Origin: Rostrohypoxylon terebratum
Lineage: Eukaryota > Ascomycota > Sordariomycetes > Xylariales > Hypoxylaceae
Length of the DNA stretch: 64,000 bases
Assembly (NCBI GenBank): GCA_022497145.1
Contig: MU385888.1
Coordinates: 230,245 to 294,244, forward strand
Direction of reading: 5' to 3'
Part shown: one piece after another, positions 34,092 to 45,687 of the stretch
Layout of the letters: each line of letters starts with the position of its first letter
Position numbering within the stretch: position 1 is the first letter of the stretch
Position numbers and translations under genes: made by a program
Notes under the pieces: generated by a model
The model's database searches: none
Seen by the model: only the letters and a program-made list of their open reading frames with translations
Told to the model about the DNA's origin: nothing

Positions 34092-36453
34092 CCCTCCTTC
34101 TCTGCCAAGATAACGGAAAACCTGTGGTGGTATTTCTGATACTTCACCATCATCTGTTAAGATGCATGGACAACCTTAGCGAGGTATCCATAATCCATGG
34201 CGTCGATATCGATCTATTTGCCTCCAGCTAGAACGGACTTTTGCGCAGTATATGCTCCATCTAATTACAGAGCTTCTTAGTTCGTTACCGAATAATAGGT
34301 GAGTTACTCTCGAATGTGGATAATATTCAAGGATAATGACGTTTGGGTTGGCTCCACGGACAGTTTACAAAGGTTTCCGACGCCAGCGCCAGTAGTCCAA
34401 TTTGCAGCTCCCGCTCCCGTTGACGATTCATCGTCACCAGTTTCCAAAACTCGAGGTGTAGTTCTCGGTATTGCATTTCGTCAATCTGGTGCTGGATTGC
34501 TGAATTGCAAGCACCTATTAATGTGTACTACCTAGTGGATGTTAACTTTGCTTAGTATCGTAGAAGAAAAAATGCGGCATACCTCTCGGTACAGGCCATA
34601 ACCTAGATGCTATTAGAGCGCTTTTGGCCCATGATATTAGACGGGACCTAAGATAGCTTTCCAACCTCATTGAGCTGTTTGTTTAATCCTGAGGTCAGGG
34701 CTTTAGACGTCTTCGTGAAACTCCAGTCCCGATTGCTTATCTCGACGACGAAAATCCACGGGGGCATTTACTAATAGGTACCTATGGATCCTATCCACAG
34801 GTACTATACGGCTGTGCTCTTCGTAGGACCAACTTCATTACCCATAAATCTTTCTCGTCAGAGATTCAAGAGCCGCATTCCATGAGAAGCTATATACGTT
34901 GCCAACATTGTTCCGAGTCTGGCGAATAAAGTCTGCCATAGTTCTGATGTGAATTTCACATCTCTGTCTGATATGGCTCGTGCTAGTATGCCTCAGTCGC
35001 ACAACATCAACCATTTCAAGAGTTGGTCTGCCCAATTTGATGCTGTGTACTTCGTATTTCCTGGGATCAGCAATGTTTTCTTGGAGAATTTGCATACCAC
35101 AACCATCAGCGCGTCGAAATGCGGGAATCCTGCGACAGCCCATGGTGTGTTCTTTGATAGGTAGGTATATGTATAGTTTCTATGCAGCATTAGCTTTAGT
35201 TGAACAATAATACATAAATATTCTCAGGAGCAGCGACTAGTTGAATATGGTTCTTAGGGCTCGTACCAATGGTAGATGTAAAACAGTTTGCCGACGCTGC
35301 GGTGTGGGTAGGATTATACCCCGGATTTTTGTTTGATTCGATATGATTCTGATTCAAATTCAGAAATGAACGGTGGCCCAGAAATTGCTTCTTAGTTTCT
35401 ATAGTAACCTCAGCATGACTTAACGATACTAAAGAGTCATTGTTAAGAAAAGCTAACAGCATACATACCTTGGTCAGAATTACCCTAGTCAAGAATTACT
35501 TCGGGGTCTAACAATCCAACCGCAAGTCTGTGTTTAGGCATTGGGAGGACGCAGGACGGTGACCGGTTCAACGGACTGCGATGGTCCCACGTCAGGTAAT
35601 GATAACAGCTTGCGGCGGTTATGTTGCCCGAGTCGGTGACGGGTGTCAGATTCCGGATGGTCTTTCTTTCTGTGAGGATAGGATCACAGTAATAATGTAT
35701 ATAAGAAATCGAAGTTAAGTGACAGGTGGTATGACAGATGGTAAAGTTATGTCTATGTCATTCCTTTACCATCTGTCATGCCACCTATCATTAAGACAAA
35801 GCTTTAATGATGACATTGTCAGGGACATTCGCATGCCAGACTAATGAAATCTGTATTATTGCAGTGAAGTCCCGAAGAGAAAATGGGGTAACTAGAGGGA
35901 AATAGAAGAGAGGGGGGAGGCACACTTATATAGATTGGTGCAAGCTCGATAGGGATTATCATCCACAGAATCACAAAAAGGGTCACTAGGACTAGAAAAC
36001 TTTCATTCGATCTGTGTACGGGCCTATACAGTGTTAATTCTCGCATATCTACGTAATTAAGTGCGCAGAGTCTATCATGCGTACCAAACAAAGTCAGTAA
36101 AATTCAACCTATCATCCATATGAGCAAATTATCATCCCATGTAAGTTGCCCAGGACTATATCATATAGTTTACAACTACGTAAGTTGGAAAGTACTAAAT
36201 GGGATGGTAACCTTATACAGGTACCTGCTACTTACAGCTAAGGAGTTTCTGGTAGTTCTCGTAGGACCCTGAGCACTTTAAAGTCAGAGGGACCTTGGTG
36301 ATCATGCATGCCTAAGTAGCAGTTTATTAGCAGATGTATCAATTTCGTTTATTATACGTTATTTTCGTTAATTCTACTGCAACAAATAGATGGGTCCTGA
36401 ATGTCTTAATAGACACTGTCGGCCATAGACTCAACTATGAAAGACCAAAGCCC
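34092..36453. other. decayed repeat region, no intact gene
   Basis: No intact gene. A minus-strand frame at 34838-35143 could be decayed gag or other element DNA but has no diagnostic motif. A 26-bp inverted repeat lies at 35721-35789. The remainder is AT-rich. Confidence 0.4.
35721..35789. repeat. 26-bp inverted repeat with 17-bp loop
   Basis: Left arm 35721-35746 (GACAGGTGGTATGACAGATG and on to GTAAAG) and right arm 35764-35789 are reverse complements with two transition mismatches, separated by 17 bp. In RNA at least one mismatch becomes a G-U pair. It could be a hairpin or the remains of a small inverted-repeat element. Confidence 0.8.
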
Positions 36454-37594
36454 CTATTTCTTGGCAAACGCAGCTTTCAGCTCACCAATACAATCACTAA
36501 TAAACTCCTTGGCAGTCGGGTTCGCTCCGTCCCAGTGACCAAATGGGTGTCCCTGTCCCTTATAAATCTTCAATTTGCTAGGCGTGCCGGCCGCAGTCAG
36601 TTTCTCGTGATATGCAACGCCTTCTGAGACAAGCGGGTCGATTTCAGCGAGGCGTATAACAGCTGGCGCCAGATTTGAGTGCGATTCTGCAACGATCGGC
36701 GAGGCCCGGAAATCCTTTACCTTCTCTTCACGGCTTCCATCAGTCCCCAGCCACAGGTTATAGAACCAGACGAGGCGGTTGAGGGGGAGCATAGGGGCGA
36801 ACTCAAAGTCAATGTAGCTCTTGTATGGTGTCTTCGCAGGGTCGCATGATCCCTCTGTCGGGATATATCTCGCGTCGATCACGGGCACAATAAGCAGCTG
36901 GACAGCCAGATCCGGTATGCCTGGTTCATCGCGAGCTAATAGAGCAAGCACTGCAGCGATACAACCTCCTGCAGAAAGTCCGCCTACCCCGACGCGCGAA
37001 CGGTCTATCTTCAGCTTCTCCGCATTTTCAAAGGTCCATTTCAATGCCTGCCAACTGTCTGTTGCAGAGACGGGATGAGGATATTCCGGAGCCATTCGGT
37101 AATCGACGTTCACTATGATGATGCCGGCTCTCTGGCAGACGTTTCGGCAGAAAGACACGTCAGATTCTAGTCCCCCAATGACGAACCCACCTCCGTGATA
37201 ATTCACATATGCCGGGAGTAGCCCACCATGTTCCAATCCACCACTGGCAATTGCATCTGGAGTAGGAACATACACCTGTACCGCTATCTCGCCAGGAGGG
37301 TCCGATACAGGGATCTTGTAGATTGTATCGCTAGCTACTTCGGGTGCCTCTGCACAGACCTTGTTAGTCGGAAAGGTATACTTGGGTCTGTCCGTGTTGT
37401 AGATTTCGTACGGGACTTGGTCTGCTCGTAGTTGCGGTGCTATTGGCTCGTCTGTGAGTGAAGTGAAACATGACAGAAAACATCTTGAGCATACCTTGGT
37501 AGCGATTGTAGATCTCGGCGAAGATTGGATCGACCTTGTCGACTACTGAGGGGTGTAGCGGATTTACAATAGATGGAACATCGTTCGAACCCAT
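36454..37594 (-). CDS. alpha/beta hydrolase (HSL-type esterase/lipase)
   Basis: Exons on the minus strand are 37594-37495 and 37451-36454 (43-bp intron), giving 365 residues. Oxyanion-hole motif HGGG at residues 119-122 (VNYHGGGFVIGG), nucleophile elbow GLSAGG with Ser ~193, an acid in LAEIDPLVSEG and the catalytic His in KGQGHPFG place it in the hormone-sensitive-lipase/alpha-beta hydrolase-3 family. DYRMAPEYPHP is the usual block after strand 5. There is no signal peptide, so it is probably an intracellular carboxylesterase for small acyl or aryl esters. Joining exon 1 (IYNRYQ) to exon 2 (DEPIAPQL) keeps frame. The specific substrate is unknown. Confidence 0.92.
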
Positions 37595-39188
37595 GACTGA
37601 CGTGGTATGCAAGTTCAGATCAATGACAGCTTAGAAAACATGTGTTCCCACACGCATGTGTGCACTTCGTTCAGGAGACGAAAATGGTACAATGGCTAAA
37701 ATCCAAGAGCAGTTCTGGGTGACAGAGTGAACTTGGCGATCGGTATTGTAGTTATTAAGGTTTCACCTGGGGTCCCGTCCTCGGCTAGAAACAAGAATAT
37801 ATCTACCTGCCACAAAAAGGTTACAAGCTTTCGGTCGAGTCTAAGTTCCCCTATCCTACCATCCGATCTCCGCGTTCCTGATTTTGGCGTGACTTCTGCA
37901 TGCAATTCATACCCAGTACGTTACGACGGTGGGGGTTAGCACAGCAGGACGGCACGGGTAGGCAAGACGTACAGACGGCCAAGATGCATATATCCTATCA
38001 GTCTCAACTGCCCCCGAGACCGCAGCGATGTCTTGTCCGAGGAGCATATTCCCATAGTCTCTTACGTGGGGAAGGATCTGGATTATCGGAGGGGGTTTTC
38101 ACACTAACCTAGGTAATTGGTCACCTGATATACTATACTGGCATCCTTTAGGAGGAGATCGTGTGTACGACCAATGAAACTACCGCCGTAGATAAACTTG
38201 GCGTTTAGGTCAAAAATAGGGTATCAGTCCCCAAAAATGTTTACTAATGAATTGCTATCTACCTAATTCTATTCAAGTTCACCAACCGAACATCGAGTTT
38301 TGAAGTAGGATTGTGTTTGTTGTTTACCTAGGTACATTTAGTCATGCCGTACCTTATGGAAATGCATCCTATTTGTTAAATGATTTCTGTAATTGGAAGG
38401 AAGAATGAGACGTAAATGTGCTATTTCCATTCTCATACTTACCGTGCTTTGTAGATACCTACCTACCCGAGTCCTGCTCAGATTGTGTTAGTATTTCGTT
38501 AGTTCCCATTAGAGACTTGTATAACAAGCTAACATTCTAACAACCAAAACTTGATATTATAATATAGGAATCATTATGCTATGGGTGTAGCTACCTATGC
38601 TCTGAGTGATGATAATATCAACCTCTATGGCTGCGGAACTTTCTCCCGCTCATGGCAACGGAGGGAGAGATGACTCTCATTATCATATGAAAGAGGCTGT
38701 AACTTGTAGGAAAAGCGATATTCCTTTGTTTTATTCAAGCTTCAAAGAGTACTGTTAAACATCGTGGTACGAGTTCTATCACTTGAAATTTAAAGCTACC
38801 TGCATATTTATTCTTGAAATCCGATAGCCTCCAGAACTAATCCTTTTTATATGGGATCAAACTGGTATGGGACTTCGGTGAATAAGACATTACAGCACCT
38901 CGTATTTAAAACTTATATCAATGGGCTTTTTACAGATTTATCACGCAATTTTCGACAGTATCCGCTATAATATACAGTGAAAGGTGTATGTTCCAATTAT
39001 TGTCATTATTATTAATAGTTAAAAAGGGCCAACAGGTTCAATCTAGTAGCGCAATGCAAATTATAGCTACAAGGGAGGTGTATTTAATTACCTAGGTAGA
39101 TACTTACCAGAGACTAGAGTACCGCAGTGACCGAGGGGGGTTAACTACCGTGTTTAGGTAAATGATGTCAAGATAGTTCTTTCATCGT
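37595..39188. other. intergenic, no gene seen
   Basis: AT-rich 1.6 kb with copies of TTACCTAGGTA (38324-38334 and 39090-39100). No coding, RNA or repeat feature beyond these motifs. Confidence 0.4.
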
Positions 39189-39404
39189 CTAGTAAACTGG
39201 GCACAGAGCCAAACGCATATTTCTATACTGTGATAGGAATTGGTTGGTCTCCATTGGGCGAGCTTTCGGCTTGCCTGAGTGCATGGTTTGAGAGTATGGT
39301 GTGTTTTTCCGTTGTACGCAGTTTCCAGCTCGACAGTAGTCACATTGAGCCTTGCCAGGTGGAGCCTGAGTTTCACATCCGCAAGCACAAGTGCATTTAG
39401 CCAT
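39189..39404 (-). CDS. small Cys-rich protein, metallothionein-like N-terminus
   Basis: Open frame of 71 codons starting MAKCTCACGCETQAPPG. Six cysteines fall in the first ~30 residues (C-x-C-x-C-x-C, then CDYC and NCV), followed by a basic, Cys-free tail. Clustered C-x-C pairs are reminiscent of metal-binding peptides, but the rest does not match a family I know. An in-frame ATG 57 bp upstream (39461) exists. Isolated in a gene-poor stretch; it may be a small real gene or chance. Confidence 0.38.
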   Translation of the reverse strand: MAKCTCACGCETQAPPGKAQCDYCRAGNCVQRKNTPYSQTMHSGKPKARPMETNQFLSQYRNMRLALCPVY

Positions 39405-42400
39405 AGTGAGCTGTGGCGGTGAGGTTAGGATTATGGGAGGAAAAGAGGTGCTGTTGGGCAATATTACTCGAAAAATCAGATATTGGATGATATCACAGTA
39501 GAGTATACTCCTAGGTAGATATTTACTAAGATTTCAAGATGTGGAAACCTGGATTTCGACTCTATATTTATAGCCTTCCAATATACTGAGCAGTTTCGCT
39601 GTTCCGTGACAGAGGCCCGTTATTATTCAGTAACGCCTTCAGTGTTTATGAATGGGTAGGTAGGTATGAGTATGGACAATGCCTAATATATCTTGTGTAA
39701 TAGTTTAGTATGATACTTCCACTCTGTGAACCTCCCTGCCTTATGCCATAGAGAAGTGCGGCCTCATTGATCTAAAATCGAAACCAATAGCTATAAAAGC
39801 TTGACACCCATGAATCACAAGTCGGAAGCCTCTATTTTTATACGGAAGGCGTAGCCTAAGCTATGTATGTTCCGTTGCTTGGAATTCTGAAACAAGATGC
39901 CTCCAGGTAAAGGCTCAACGTTATACCACTGTTTCTGGAATTGGCGTTTTCAAAATGAAACCGCCCATAGATATTTGTAATATGCCTGTATGAAAATTCA
40001 TGGTGTAACCTACCGAACTGTTGATCTCATGTCAAGATGCAGTATTTCGTGCTTGCCCTTTCTTAGTCCTGGGTGTGAATGATGTCAAGCCTCTCGCGAC
40101 GCGCGAGACCGCTATTTTCGATCTATTCAAATTTGTCCGAAGGATATAAAATAGGTAAAGTTCGCGAACCGATTAATGGGATATCTAGCATGTTCATCGA
40201 GTTGTTCAAAGCTTACAATAATACTAGGTACTCGCCGTCTTGCTTATCTAGGCTATTAGATGATGATTAGTGGGGTTCGTGGACACTAAGTGACTGAGAA
40301 ATCCCTGCGATTTGGAAGATATGCGCGATGAGGCATTGAGGCGAAGGTCTGCGGCATTCGTGCGTAGAATGTTTCCAATGTAAGCGGGGATAATTGATCG
40401 GGTTTTGTGGCGTGATCTGGGTGTCATACTGGGATTATGGAGTTGGTTAATAGAGATGTTCGGGACGAACGGGTGAAAATGAAGGAATTCAGGGAGTCGA
40501 CTGTTGCTATCGCCTATCGCACATGGATTTGATGTCTCGTAAAATTCCATGCCGATTTGGTGAGTCGCTAGTTTAATCAAATGAGGCACTCCCTTGCGGC
40601 ATTTTGTATTGAACGGGGCTCGTCTTCCCACAATTCGGTGTCGGCCCGGGTTTTCACGAAGCGTGCTCATAAGACATGATAGGATGTATTAGGTAGAAGT
40701 GACGCCATCCGAAAAAGCATCTGGTCCAGGTATTTGAGGATATGCATAGACAATTAGGTACATGTGAGTGATGCGTCGAATCGTAAGCTACAGCGTTGCG
40801 AGTAATGCATTCGTAATGAGTTTTGAAGGCGCTTACTTGCTGGATCGCTGGATCGCTGGATCGTAGGCCACCTAAACTTGGCGAGCCAGTCCGGTGGCAT
40901 CCTTCCGCGCGATGCGTTAAATAAATGATGGCTATGGCTTTGGATCACCAGCCCCATTGCTTGGTTGGGCTCATTTGCCGCATGCCCAGGTGACAGAAGG
41001 ACAAACGGTGTCAGCCGGTGATACCAAAAGGTATCAGTCAGTTGATTGTTAACTTGTTAGACTGCTTCGGCTGCTGGAGAGGGGCTGAGTACTCTCAATT
41101 CGTACTCTCATTCTTCTAAGCTCCTGGCTTCTGGCTCCTGGCTCCTGGCTTCTGTTCTGGTCTCTTCCGTTTCTTCCCAATATGCAGTATGACTATTGCC
41201 TGGTAAGTGGTAAATCTACCTAGTATTTTCACTACCACTTAGAGAACACTTAGGTAGGTTTAATATACTCACTATCATTACCAAGGTAATGAATGTATTT
41301 CGGTATCTCGGTATTGCCGTTTGGTAGTATTGTATTGTACTTAGTAGAGATAGCCTTGTCCTGTTGTCCTAATGAAATGGTGAAATGGACGATGATTTCT
41401 TGGAAAAGGACGGAGAGGGAGAAGTGTCTAGACGGAAACGGAATAGCTTCAAAATTTATCGGAGTCAATGATCGCGCTTGGAATTTCAAGAATTTCAACT
41501 TGGAATGGAATCTGCTGTCTGCTCCACCGGACATGTACTTCGTATATACGTACATACGTACATCGTACATCCGAATGGGATGGATGTACCTGCGTACAAC
41601 ATTGATCTGACTAGCCCCCTTTGAGGTTTCGATGGAAGGCGTCTGCCATGGATTCTGCCAGGTGGTGATCGCTGTCGACTTCAGATACAACCCTAGATCT
41701 AGACAAGCCTAGTACTAGTCTAATTACTAGTAGAAAGTGTAAAGCACGTGACTACCATGGGTTTTGTCGGACAATTTTACTTCTGCGTAGGGTGGTTCGT
41801 GCACCACCAAACCTAAGTTGGATTCTTTCGCGACGAGCTGGATGTTGAGCCATGACGGGAAGCGGGAGGAGAGACAGAGAGCAAGCCCTGGAAGCCGTTT
41901 TAAAAAAGATTGTACAGTTTAAGCTGCCCCAAATGATTACCACCAACCCAACGAGCACAATGGCCGCCCCCGTAATTCATAATTTGGCCTTTCCATCATC
42001 GCACCCTCATCTTTGTTTTCCTATTCCCATTCCCATTCCATGATCATTTAATGCAATTCTAACTAACCGTCGTTCGTCACCACCCATCACCACCACCATC
42101 ATCGTGTCATCGCTTTCGCATTTCCCCCCAAGTAAAAAAACCAATCCACCAAGAGAGTGCGAGAGAGTGCCAGGTCAGAACCACCACATCACCCCATCAC
42201 CATCACCGCTTTCAGTCTTGCATCGCAGCAACGGCAACGCAACGCATCAAGTACTAAGCAGTGAGCAACACGCACTACACAACTCACAACTCATCCGCAT
42301 CCGCACCGCCCGACCAAAGGGGGGGATTGGACTATCTCTGAAGGGGCAAATTGCAAATTTGCAAAATTGGCAGAAACGCCTCCTGCTTCCTGCTCCTGGG

Positions 42401-42836
42401 CGACCAGGACTCGTGGACAAGACCAGACGAGACCAGACAGCCAGACAGCCAGACTCACTTTTCGGGGGTCGGATCTCGGTGGATCACTTCTTCACACTTT
42501 GCCAGGTTGATGACTTGACCCAACCTAAACTAAATACAAAGTCTGCAAAGTGCACCATCCCACCAAGAAGGTTTTTTTCTTTCCCCCCAGAAAATAGAAA
42601 AGATCACACAACAATCTCACACGTTTACCAACTTACCAACCAACTTTCCACTTTCTTCCATTTCCCTCAACACCAGTTTCATCATCACCACCATTAACAC
42701 CGACACCACCACCACCAACACCACCAACACCACAACATCGGCATTCAAAAGCCGGAAGCAAAAATCAACACCATAATACATCATCGACACTTGACCGTCG
42801 CGACTTTATTTCTACGAAGCCTCATCCATCATCGCT
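39405..42836. other. long intergenic region plus CT/CA-rich leader
   Basis: About 3.4 kb without a supported gene. It includes a CTGGCTCCTGGCTTCTGG-type short tandem tract (41125-41155) and, from 42060 to 42830, CA- and CT-rich DNA with CACCACCATC runs, which is probably the promoter and long 5' leader of the Ies4-like gene. The open frame at 42104-42697 lies in that leader and is low-complexity. Confidence 0.45.
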
Positions 42837-43785
42837 ATGCCTACCCCTAGCAAATCTTCCGCCTCCAACAAGGAGAAGGACCGGCGAAAATCCACTGGCA
42901 AGACCACTGCACTTGTCACCTTGCGCGTCCCGTCTCTCAAACTTCGCAAGATTCTTGACCCGGAATCAATCAAGGAAGAGTCCCCTGTCAAAGACTCTGA
43001 TGCCGCGTCATCCACGGCTGCTGTCGACCAAGCGCCAGCCGCGTCAAATGGCGACAATGCCTCCGCGTCGAGTCAGCCTGGCACACCAGCCCCGGCAGGA
43101 ACACCGTCGCAAGTGCCCATGGGACCACCAACCGAGGCGCCCAAGAAGAAGGGTGTAAAGCGAAGTGCCGCCGCTGCCAATGCATCTGACCCGACGGCGA
43201 AGATCAGAGGCAAGCCTGGCCCTAAGAAGAAGCCTAGACTGTAAGTTAATACCATTTCGCCTCCATCAGCCTCGCCCTTTTTCTCACGTTGTCGCTATCA
43301 ATCAACTATAAAACGCGTTTATCAATTAATACTCATCTGTTCATCGACTAATTAGGTCTACTAGGGAGGATGGTACTATCGATCCTAACGGCCGATCCAA
43401 CGGAGGTACTTATCACAAACTTGGTCCGAAGGCAAACCAAGGTGCTATCAATGCCGGACTTCGCGCGCTCGACCGATCCGGCGCCCCTTGTCGAAAGTGG
43501 AACCGAGGAGGCTTCAAGGTGAAGAGCTTTACCGGCGTGATCTGGGAGATCCCCCGTTGGACCGCGCCCCCTAAGCCCAAGCCTCAGGCTACTCCGGAGG
43601 AACCTGCCGCGTCCGCCGAAAGCAGCAACAAGGAGAACAAGGATGACAGCCAGATGAAGAGCGAGAATAGCAACAGTCATGTTGACGGTGGCGAGCCACG
43701 AAGTGTTCCACCCAGCATCCCGCCCAGCGTCAACGCCAGCTCACCAGCCCCTACCCCTCAGCCCGCTGTGGCTGCTGCCTCCTAA
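42837..43785 (+). CDS. INO80 chromatin-remodelling complex subunit Ies4-like
   Basis: Exons 42837-43240 and 43356-43785 (115-bp intron), 277 residues. The N-terminal half has KDRRKSTGKTTALVTLRVPS then a disordered Ala/Pro/Ser linker and a basic patch (KIRGKPGPKKKPRL). The conserved block after the intron, TYHKLGPKANQGAINAGLRA, DRSGAPCRKWNRGGFKVKSF and GVIWEIPRW, matches the fungal Ies4-type family (PF08193/DUF1711), a subunit of the INO80 nucleosome remodeller. The Pro/Ala-rich C-terminus is variable. The frame is maintained across the intron (PRL/STREDG). Role in this organism is inferred from the family. Confidence 0.85.
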
Positions 43786-45687
43786 GCGAGCACTACGCAT
43801 TTCCTCATTTCTTTAGAGAACCTTTCAGAAGAGTTACATTTCTCTGACCTCATTGGTGGTCATTTGTATTTCATAAGGGTACCACGGTCTCGGAATGAGA
43901 GAACAAAAAAAATAGCACGGCGTTGAGGGTTGTTTTCATGAAGTCAATTGGGAGTTGATCATGAATCACATCGCTCCTACTAAGGGATAACGAATACCTG
44001 CATCGAAAATCACACTACTTTGCAGTGGAGAGGACACATTAAAGTCAGTTCATCATTTGGCGTTAAGGATTAGGGGAGGATTGTACATTGTACATCATGC
44101 CGGCGTTGCGGCCAAGATAGTGAAGGGCATTGGGTCGGTCAATCGATCAAAACGGAATACAATGGTGCCATATGGATTTTCTGGAAGTTCACTTCTAATT
44201 TCTGTGAACTTTGTACTGTACTATAGTTGTTCCAATTCACGTCCTTAAAGATGGACTTTCACAGTTGTGACTCATTCATCTGCCACACTTTTTTTTGTGT
44301 GTCGATCAACGCTCGTCTAGAGTTGTCACGTTGTGTCTATTGCGCCTCTGTAAGCAGCCTGTCACAAATTAACATTGATCTGAATCTAGTCCACGTCTGT
44401 TATGGCATACCACGTCCTGATCTCTGAGGTCATTATTCCAATTCTATGCAGATATTCCCCTAGTCACGAAGATGACATGGTACCTTTACATACCAAGGTA
44501 ATATATACCGATGGACATGCGCTTCAAAGATCTCGCTCGATACTTGAGGATTTAACGCTCGAGATCTGATGTTTAATCCCCCTATTTGATGCAGGTCCGG
44601 ATTCATCCGCCAAGTTACAAATATGTAACGAAGCAGGCCATTAAATTAGCCCCTCGCCGCCAGCTAGAAATGGATACAATCTGCGGGAAAGATGCAATGT
44701 AAAGCAATCTTTGCATCATCCAAAGTACCATATTTTTTGGTGCTAACAATTTGGAACAGCAACCAACGCAAAGAGATGTAAAAGAAAAGATTACTACTTT
44801 GATCTACTCCGTGATTTGTTTAACACATGATTGATAGTTACCTACTGTATTTAATCGATGTTTATGTACATTAATACTACTACCTAGTAGTCTATGAAGC
44901 TGTCGGGTTTGTTAACGTTTTTACTAGGTACTGTTCGGCATCGAAAACATGCGATTGTTCGATACGTAGGACCGTAGGTACCTAGTACCTAGGAGCTTTG
45001 GAGTAACTCCAGGTTGTAGCCGGCAGTCATTGGATGGAATCGATGGGCCCACATCTCTTTCCACTGTTATCGATTGACTGATGTCTCCACTGACACTGTA
45101 ACCTGGCAAGTACGTAACTTTAACTTAGCAGTGCTTGCCGTACGTTTGATGGTTTATCGGGTCAAGTCGAGCAACAACTTCCGTGACCTCGTGATTGCCC
45201 GATACCTAACCTCTCGCTGTACCTTTGACCGTTCCAAGTTCGATTTTCTCCGCAACAACAAATCATCTTTTAACTTACAACTCAACAACATAATTGATGC
45301 CCATTACGGACACACTTACCTGTTCGGTGTCATTTCACGAAGCCATTACGTCGACTATTCTCCCCGACTTTGGACCCTGTTCGTTAACTAACGTACATGT
45401 ATAACCAATAACCCATAACCCGGATACAGAATCAGCTGTAATTCAACATTCGACAACGAATAAATCCGAGCATCGTTTTCCATCATCACCACTATTTTCT
45501 CTGTCTAAGGCGCTTCTTCACCAACCCTCCCTCAACCAAAAAAAAAAACCCTGAATCTATCGTAATTATAGACAACCTTTTCCGATCCACTTCCATCCGT
45601 CTTGCATCATTAACTTGGTGCTTCTACGGCGACAAAGGGTCAAGTCGTCCTCGAATCCCTGGGAACCGTAAAAGTTAGAGGTTGGCT
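43786..45687. other. intergenic, no gene seen; Gid1 upstream region
   Basis: AT-rich spacer between two plus-strand genes. Includes a GGTACCTAGTACCTAGGA motif pair (44976-44993) and, at the 3' end, a CT/A-rich stretch with a 9-A run (45538-45547), typical of a fungal leader. No gene seen. Confidence 0.45.

Noticed and set aside
34838..35143. minus-strand frame that could be a copia gag remnant
   Set aside because: Lacks the CCHC knuckle or other diagnostic residue, so I did not call it.
40248..40670. 140-codon minus-strand open frame
   Set aside because: No family resemblance or codon bias; no splice-consistent extension.
42104..42697. 197-codon plus-strand open frame
   Set aside because: Low-complexity, His/Pro/Ser-rich, ends in poly-His, and lies in the pyrimidine/CA-rich leader of the Ies4-like gene.
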